Of a stretch of 42,716 bases of DNA, positions 39,001-42,716 are shown piece after piece. Both the position numbers and the translations under genes were made by a program. Origin of the DNA: a virus; IMG/VR virus record IMGVR_UViG_3300030333_005352, positions 1 through 42,716 of that record. One strand, 5' to 3'. The notes below the pieces were generated by a model. That model was not told where the DNA came from and did no database searches. It saw nothing but the letters and a program-made list of their open reading frames with translations. Each line of letters starts with the position of its first letter. Within the stretch, counting starts at the first letter, position 1.

Positions 39001-40094
39001 GCTTCAATTGTAAAACTACCAGTACCCATATCAAAGTCTGTACCAGCATTAGTAGCATCCATCCATAATCTTTGATTAGCAGACCCATTAAAAGCAAGAC
39101 TTGAACCGTAGAATTTACTTTGAGTTGAGGAGACTGCAACTGATCCAACATTCGATAAAGTTTTAGCTGAACTGCCAGTATTAACGTGATCATGTTCATC
39201 AGTAAGAACATCACCAGGCAAAGCAAATATTAATCCCGTTCCATCTGTGGTTCCCGCAGAACTATCTGTGCGATAACCAGAACCCTTAGTTACACCATAA
39301 GCATCGGTAGTGTTATAAAAAGGCAGGCCTCCATTTGCCGCACTGATTGTCCCTGCCCCAGTGGAATCCTTACCTAACGTTGTTGATGTTGAACCAGAAT
39401 TATCAGCAAATTCAAGATGGAAACCATTAGTACCATAACTCCCTGTGTATCCTTTAGGAATAAGCTGCTCAGTGGTTGAATCTGTCTCAGTAAATGAACC
39501 TGGGGTTAGTTGTGAACCATCAATAAAATATACATCTGCCATATAACCATCCAAGCCATGACCATCTGGCTGGGCGCCGACATAGAAAACTGGGCAAGTA
39601 GAAGTAGCTCCGTTTACCCATGTATCGAGATTTTGTGATGGGTCTGTCTCTGTACTAAAAGATGTTTCCTCAACACCATTTATATATAACTTCAATCTAT
39701 TGCTAGCTGTTCCTTGAGTTGTATCTACTGCAACTACTAGATGCATCCAAGCAGAAGGATCTCTAAATTTTCGATTAGTTTGATATTGGAGTTGATAACC
39801 ACCTCCAGTTTGTTGCCCAATCCAAAAAGTATCGTCTGTCTGCCATCCAGCTAAAAACCAATTACCTGAAGTACTGCCAGCTGGTCCCTGTGCAAAAAGA
39901 TAATCATATTGACCTACTCCTCCCCTTTTTGCCCAACAACTAAAAGTCCATTTCTTTCTATCCCCTGTTCTCGTGATATTCCTTCTTAAGTGAGCACTAT
40001 TGCCATTGTTAAAACGTAGAGACCTTCCACCCGCTTCAGAAGTAGCAACCGCTGAATGGAGAAGAAGAGGATTAGCAGCACCAGGAATTCCCAT
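36090..40094 (-). CDS. Large lectin-type adhesin / host-recognition protein, 1334 aa
   Basis: A 1334-residue virion protein made of repeated carbohydrate-binding modules. The first LamG/ConA-like unit is at about 25-200 (RKKWTFSCWAKRGG, LKLYINGVEETSF). Further LamG units follow at about 330-500 (GSFTIEAWVYLNEMP) and 595-745 (GNFTIEFWLYLNESS). A SPRY-like unit follows at about 820-930 (FPSGKWYFEITLT, LWFSKNGTWM), then several DUF7483-like units (FAPDLVWVKRRD, FRPRYLIFKRTD) to the end. This composition is typical of host-range proteins in marine phages. AAGGA precedes the ATG; the fibre gene ends 3 bases upstream. It is expected at the tail tip binding surface glycans. Confidence 0.8.
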   Translation of the reverse strand: MGIPGAANPLLLHSAVATSEAGGRSLRFNNGNSAHLRRNITRTGDRKKWTFSCWAKRGGVGQYDYLFAQGPAGSTSGNWFLAGWQTDDTFWIGQQTGGGYQLQYQTNRKFRDPSAWMHLVVAVDTTQGTASNRLKLYINGVEETSFSTETDPSQNLDTWVNGATSTCPVFYVGAQPDGHGLDGYMADVYFIDGSQLTPGSFTETDSTTEQLIPKGYTGSYGTNGFHLEFADNSGSTSTTLGKDSTGAGTISAANGGLPFYNTTDAYGVTKGSGYRTDSSAGTTDGTGLIFALPGDVLTDEHDHVNTGSSAKTLSNVGSVAVSSTQSKFYGSSLAFNGSANQRLWMDATNAGTDFDMGTGSFTIEAWVYLNEMPAGNGYPTAMWIIGWGPQNSNDGFDFAIGSTNLIFDADDFASPDINVAHNMGAKQWHHVAVTYNGSDDKLRAFVDGSEIAEVTSTVTATTASTGVAIGAAEPSGATDGNFNGFMNDLRVYKGVCKYTSDFTPAVRKDFRPVNLQVVTGGPTSVSAANGALPFYNTTDTYGATKGSGYRTDSFAGTTGGSGLVLAIPGDVLTDEHDHVNTGGTAITVTSHGDATASSAESKFYGSSAKFDGTGDYLTVAGSSNFAFGTGNFTIEFWLYLNESSPNNKDVFANPGGIQLFFVSGKLRYNHALVAGLLDTDNTITQGKWTHCALVRNLGTTRWYIDGIQNSGSYSDSKDWTQTTSWYVGSYNGSIQHSNIYLNDLRVYKGVAKYTVNFNPVMSGQNGLIARDTDSLLDHPVNGDSADNTGTGGQVSGNYATWNPLASGCTLTNGNLDASSGTQKRVTSTFGFPSGKWYFEITLTNSTIQQYGIGSLSTQSITNSPPGDSPHNSYIVLTNGQYYHNGSMAGSGLPTATTNDIIGIAFDADSRKLWFSKNGTWMASGDPASGSNPLWTVSADYAPYAPTVGAGGADAVNSALNAGQRPFAYSAPSGFNPCSTAFLADPSIAKPLEHFNVVLYTGTGSDHAVSGFGFAPDLVWVKRRDSANGQNLFDQIRGATKYLSSSSSNAEGTDADELKSFDSDGFTYGGNAGGNASSGSYVSWAWNMGGSNSTPSGGTISSTVRANTTNGMSIVSWTGTGSTGTVAHGLGAECQLLIIKQRGTGGGGDGNWIVWHHELTAHSGLGRLIFNDTHNDGDGSSGSVHWNSVKPDANTSTFALGTSGNVNGNTGNYVAYAFSEKTGLSRFGSYSGNGSTDGPCVHVGFRPRYLIFKRTDATGNWEVYDTARDPHNPYGLNLVVNTNAVESDAVAAGYPADILSTGFKVRHTGAAVNANGGHYVYIAFSEFPFKYTRAR
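38361..38517. repeat. Linker repeat in the adhesin gene, copy 2
   Basis: This stretch and 39187-39350 encode nearly the same linker (LPFYNTTD, KGSGYRTDS, PGDVLTDEHDHVNTG). It separates successive LamG units and reads as a recent module duplication. Confidence 0.75.
39187..39350. repeat. Linker repeat in the adhesin gene, copy 1
   Basis: Partner of 38361-38517. Bases differ at many third positions, while the encoded series is almost unchanged, so the repeat is kept at protein level. Confidence 0.75.
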
Positions 40095-40097
40095 AAA

Positions 40098-42716
40098 TCA
40101 ATCCTTGACGTCTTTAATGAGTTGACAAGCAATAGAAGTTGATGTCAGTACTGTATAGACAAGAACGTCTACTGCCCCAGCAGTTGTAGACAATGCTGCA
40201 TTTGCAGAACCAGTTGGGAAGTGCCAGTAGGTTCCCCAGCCAGCGACGACTGGGCTGCTCGCGTGCTGCGTAATCTTAATCGCCCCACTAGCTCCTGGTG
40301 TAAGTGCAGACGGGTTGGCCAAAGTAAATGCTCCAGTGAGCTGACCAATAACGAAATTGTTAGTGGTATTTAAATTTAAAGAGACTGAAGAACCATAAGA
40401 AATAGATGTGATTGTTCCACTTTGAGTGGCTGTAAAGGTTTGAGCTGTTCCCAAGGATGCATCACCGACAGCAGTCTTTCCATCTAGAAGATTTAACTCT
40501 GCTGCTGTAGTTGTGACTGCCGTCCCACCGATCTTCAATTTGTCTTTGACGATGTCTATTACAGCTCCGCCTGCTGTCTTTAAAGCATCATCAGATTCAT
40601 CCCAAAGAAGATAAGCGCCTGCAGTGGCACCAAACATTTTTACGTCGTAGCCCGTGTCATCTTGACCCCACGTAACAGCGCCCGTAAAAGTTCCTCCAGC
40701 GGTCGGCATTTTGGTTGAGTCAGTTGCAGAGTCATCAGCCCAAACCAAAGTGGTTGGTGTTGACGCATCACACTTGAGAACTTTGTTTGCTGCTGGTGCG
40801 GTTGCAGGAAGCGACAACGTGTAAGACGAAGTGCTCCCCATATCGGTTGGAGCCTTTAGGCCGATATAAGCCGAACCGTTGGAATCAGCTTCATATAGGT
40901 TCAACTGTTTATCGTTATCTAAATCGATGTTTCCCGTCATTACTCCACCCGCCTTTGGCAGAGCGGCATCTGCTACGTCTTTTGTTACTTTTACTGCATT
41001 AGCTGTAGCCGCTAAAGATGTGGAAGTGGAAGAAGTTGAATCACTAAGTTGTAATGCACCCTGAGCAGATGTTGAACCTGCTGCTAACTTACTTCCCGCG
41101 ATTGCAGCAGAAGCATTTATATCTGCGTTAACTATTACACCACTAGCTATAGCAGCAACACCTGCATTTGTAATAGTAACATCACCTGAAATTGTCTGAG
41201 CCGTGGGCACATTGCTGCCGTTCCCGATCAATACTTTTCCGTCTGCTAATGCCGCTAATTTGCTGTAATCAATCGCTGCATTTGTCGCTACATCCGCATT
41301 TACAAGTGAAGCGTTTCCACTAACAATTAAATTTCCTGTTTGATCAGGAATAGTTACAGTTCTATCTGCAGAGGTGGGATCGGCTGGGGCTAAAGTTATT
41401 TCATACGCATTCGCTGTTGCACCTTCAAAAACTAACGATCCAGACGCCCCAATTAATAACTCACCTGTGATTTCACCGCCTGCTTTAGGTAACTTTTCAG
41501 TCGCTACTTCTTGCAGCGCATCTTGTACATTACTAGAACTAATATCACCGTATGGGGTAAAACCAACGTTGCTTGCGACCTGTCCGCTTACAGTCGCAGA
41601 TAAGTCAATTTCTTGCCAACTACTACCCGAAGCGTTTGTTACTCCCAGAATGTAATCAGGTGGATTAAGTGCAACTACAGGTGCTGGACTTGAGGGAGTT
41701 CCTGCTGTCGCAACGACCACATATACACCATCAACAGAAGAAGAAGCTGTTGGCAAGTTAGAACCAACAACAAGGCCAGCCGCAGATCCTGCAGAGGTTA
41801 CAGAGGCCATTTTACTTGTACTTGCGTTAAAAGTACCGCCGTTAACTAATGATCCTTTGGTCAGAGTCGTGATCGCCTGCCAAGCGTTTCCGTCCCATAA
41901 ATATGCATCTTCAGCAACAGAGTCAAAACATAATTGACCCGTAAATTGTGCAGTAGGAAAACCCGCCTGGGCTATAGATTGAATAATACAAGTAGAACTA
42001 TCTGCTAGCTTTGTTCCATCAACACCGTCAGCAGGAAGTCTTGCAGCATCTAGCGCTCCACTCGTTATTTTTGCCGTAGACAAATCGGGAATATCCGCCT
42101 CGACTAAATCTGCTCCAGCCGTGACAAGTCCGTCAGCGTTATATGTAATCTTTGCTTTTGTATCTGCAGAAACTGAGTTATTAATAGTAATAGCACCGCT
42201 ACCATCTACAGCAATACCACCCGCCGAATCTACTTTTACTCCACCGACAGCGCTACTAGTTGCTATAGGTAATTCGCCACTACTAGTGACTAATGTCTGG
42301 GTTTCTGTTACTAAGCCTTGAGCATCACATTTAACAACTGAAAAAGTTGATTGAGCTGTAACACTATTATCTATAGCTACAAGCCCATCGCCATCAACAG
42401 TTAGACCCCCTCCATCTACTTTTACTGCTCCGATATCAGAAGATGTTGCTTTTGCACTCGCTAGGTCAGCAGCAAGAATTGTTCTTGATGTAGGGACTGC
42501 CGCCGATCCTGAATTAGGCCCAGCGAGAAAAGTATTAGCGTTAAAAGCATCAATAGTTGCATCTATGGTGTACTGATTACCTGAAGGAGTTCCACCTGCT
42601 GTCGCTGTGATATTGACTAAATTTCCAGTAGCTCCAACGATGGAATTAACCGAAGCTCCTGCGGCTGTTTCTTTCCAGGCTGATCCGTCCCATACGTAAA
42701 CCCTATGTCCATCTGC
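40098..42716 (-). CDS. Tail fibre protein, C-terminal part (continues from the left end)
   Basis: The frame is open from the right edge of the window to the stop at 40100-40098. A start at TTG 42083 is not needed, because the sequence upstream remains coding (DGLVTAGADLVEADIPDL before STAKITSGALD). Counting the overlap once, the complete protein has 990 residues. It contains the marine fibre phrases LPKAGGEITGELLIG, LPKAGGVMTGNIDL and TTTAAELNLLDGKTAVG, arranged as repeated shaft units, and a C-terminal beta domain (FVIGQLTGAFTLANPS, WGTYWHFPTGSANAAL). It precedes the adhesin gene by 3 bases. Role: shaft and tip of the tail fibre. Confidence 0.8.
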   Translation of the reverse strand, partial: ADGHRVYVWDGSAWKETAAGASVNSIVGATGNLVNITATAGGTPSGNQYTIDATIDAFNANTFLAGPNSGSAAVPTSRTILAADLASAKATSSDIGAVKVDGGGLTVDGDGLVAIDNSVTAQSTFSVVKCDAQGLVTETQTLVTSSGELPIATSSAVGGVKVDSAGGIAVDGSGAITINNSVSADTKAKITYNADGLVTAGADLVEADIPDLSTAKITSGALDAARLPADGVDGTKLADSSTCIIQSIAQAGFPTAQFTGQLCFDSVAEDAYLWDGNAWQAITTLTKGSLVNGGTFNASTSKMASVTSAGSAAGLVVGSNLPTASSSVDGVYVVVATAGTPSSPAPVVALNPPDYILGVTNASGSSWQEIDLSATVSGQVASNVGFTPYGDISSSNVQDALQEVATEKLPKAGGEITGELLIGASGSLVFEGATANAYEITLAPADPTSADRTVTIPDQTGNLIVSGNASLVNADVATNAAIDYSKLAALADGKVLIGNGSNVPTAQTISGDVTITNAGVAAIASGVIVNADINASAAIAGSKLAAGSTSAQGALQLSDSTSSTSTSLAATANAVKVTKDVADAALPKAGGVMTGNIDLDNDKQLNLYEADSNGSAYIGLKAPTDMGSTSSYTLSLPATAPAANKVLKCDASTPTTLVWADDSATDSTKMPTAGGTFTGAVTWGQDDTGYDVKMFGATAGAYLLWDESDDALKTAGGAVIDIVKDKLKIGGTAVTTTAAELNLLDGKTAVGDASLGTAQTFTATQSGTITSISYGSSVSLNLNTTNNFVIGQLTGAFTLANPSALTPGASGAIKITQHASSPVVAGWGTYWHFPTGSANAALSTTAGAVDVLVYTVLTSTSIACQLIKDVKD
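42618..42716. repeat. Right copy of the terminal direct repeat
   Basis: Identical to bases 1-98, with C instead of T at the last base. That base changes one codon (Thr to Ala) in the fibre. Collapse of this copy gives a circular molecule of about 42,617 bases. Confidence 0.9.

Noticed and set aside
40098-42083. Separate 661-aa gene starting at TTG 42083
   Set aside because: The frame continues upstream through the circular join to an ATG at 453, with coding-like sequence all the way.
1-42716. tRNA genes, CRISPR arrays, insertion sequences, integrase with att site, diversity-generating retroelement
   Set aside because: I looked for tRNA-like arms, regular spacer arrays, transposase, tyrosine/serine recombinase and reverse transcriptase motifs and saw none. 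Small tRNAs could still be missed by eye.

Overview
The window looks like one complete genome of a tailed double-stranded DNA phage with a long non-contractile tail (siphovirus-like). Its first 98 bases recur exactly at the right end (42618-42715; only the 99th base differs). One tail-fibre gene runs off the left edge and continues in the same reading frame from the right edge. The sequence is therefore circular or circularly permuted, with about 42,617 unique bases. A marine picocyanobacterial host (Synechococcus/Prochlorococcus type) is likely but inferred. The grounds are several small proteins of cyanophage type, a small exported barrel-like protein, host-recognition modules common in marine phages, and a cluster of TTTTCCACA-like boxes matching the cyanobacterial form of the DnaA box. 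I see no integrase, repressor, tRNA, CRISPR array, photosynthesis gene or RNA polymerase, so it reads as a lytic phage that uses host transcription.

Layout. (1) Positions 19,550 to 1, continuing at 42,617 to 33,487, minus strand: late genes. In transcription order these are small terminase, an 83-aa protein, large terminase, a tail-tube-like protein, portal, a 78-aa protein, scaffold, major capsid, terminator, four connector/neck/tail-completion proteins, two tail-chaperone frames, tape measure, minor tail protein, NlpC/P60-like protein, a 1605-aa tail-tip protein, a small minor tail protein, two more tail-tube-fold proteins, and the 990-aa split tail fibre. A 1334-aa lectin-type adhesin and a tail-fibre-assembly-like protein follow. 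An exported barrel-like protein, a small membrane protein, a staphylococcal-type nuclease and a proline-rich membrane protein end the block. (2) 18.8-19.0 kb: a non-coding stretch with inverted repeats of constant 4-base spacing beside four DnaA-like boxes. It is the best candidate for a replication origin or control region. (3) 19.6-23.8 kb: small early-type genes on both strands, a PD-(D/E)XK nuclease and a probable single-stranded-DNA-binding protein. (4) 23.9-30.4 kb, plus strand: primase-helicase, a chain of tiny genes joined by ATGA overlaps, a family A DNA polymerase, and ribbon-helix-helix and zinc-ribbon proteins. (5) 30.4-33.5 kb: small coupled genes on the minus strand, then a plus-strand operon of membrane and signal-peptide proteins.

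How the genes fit together. Primase-helicase, polymerase, SSB and nuclease form a compact replication set. The late block builds the capsid and a tail of roughly 100 nm (from tape-measure length). No recognisable endolysin is present, so the cluster of exported and membrane proteins at 30.8-35.4 kb is the most likely place for an unrecognised lysis or envelope-modifying system. Other points of interest are the six-copy TGTCCCCCC array inside the primase gene, the three tail-tube-fold paralogues, and the origin-like region.
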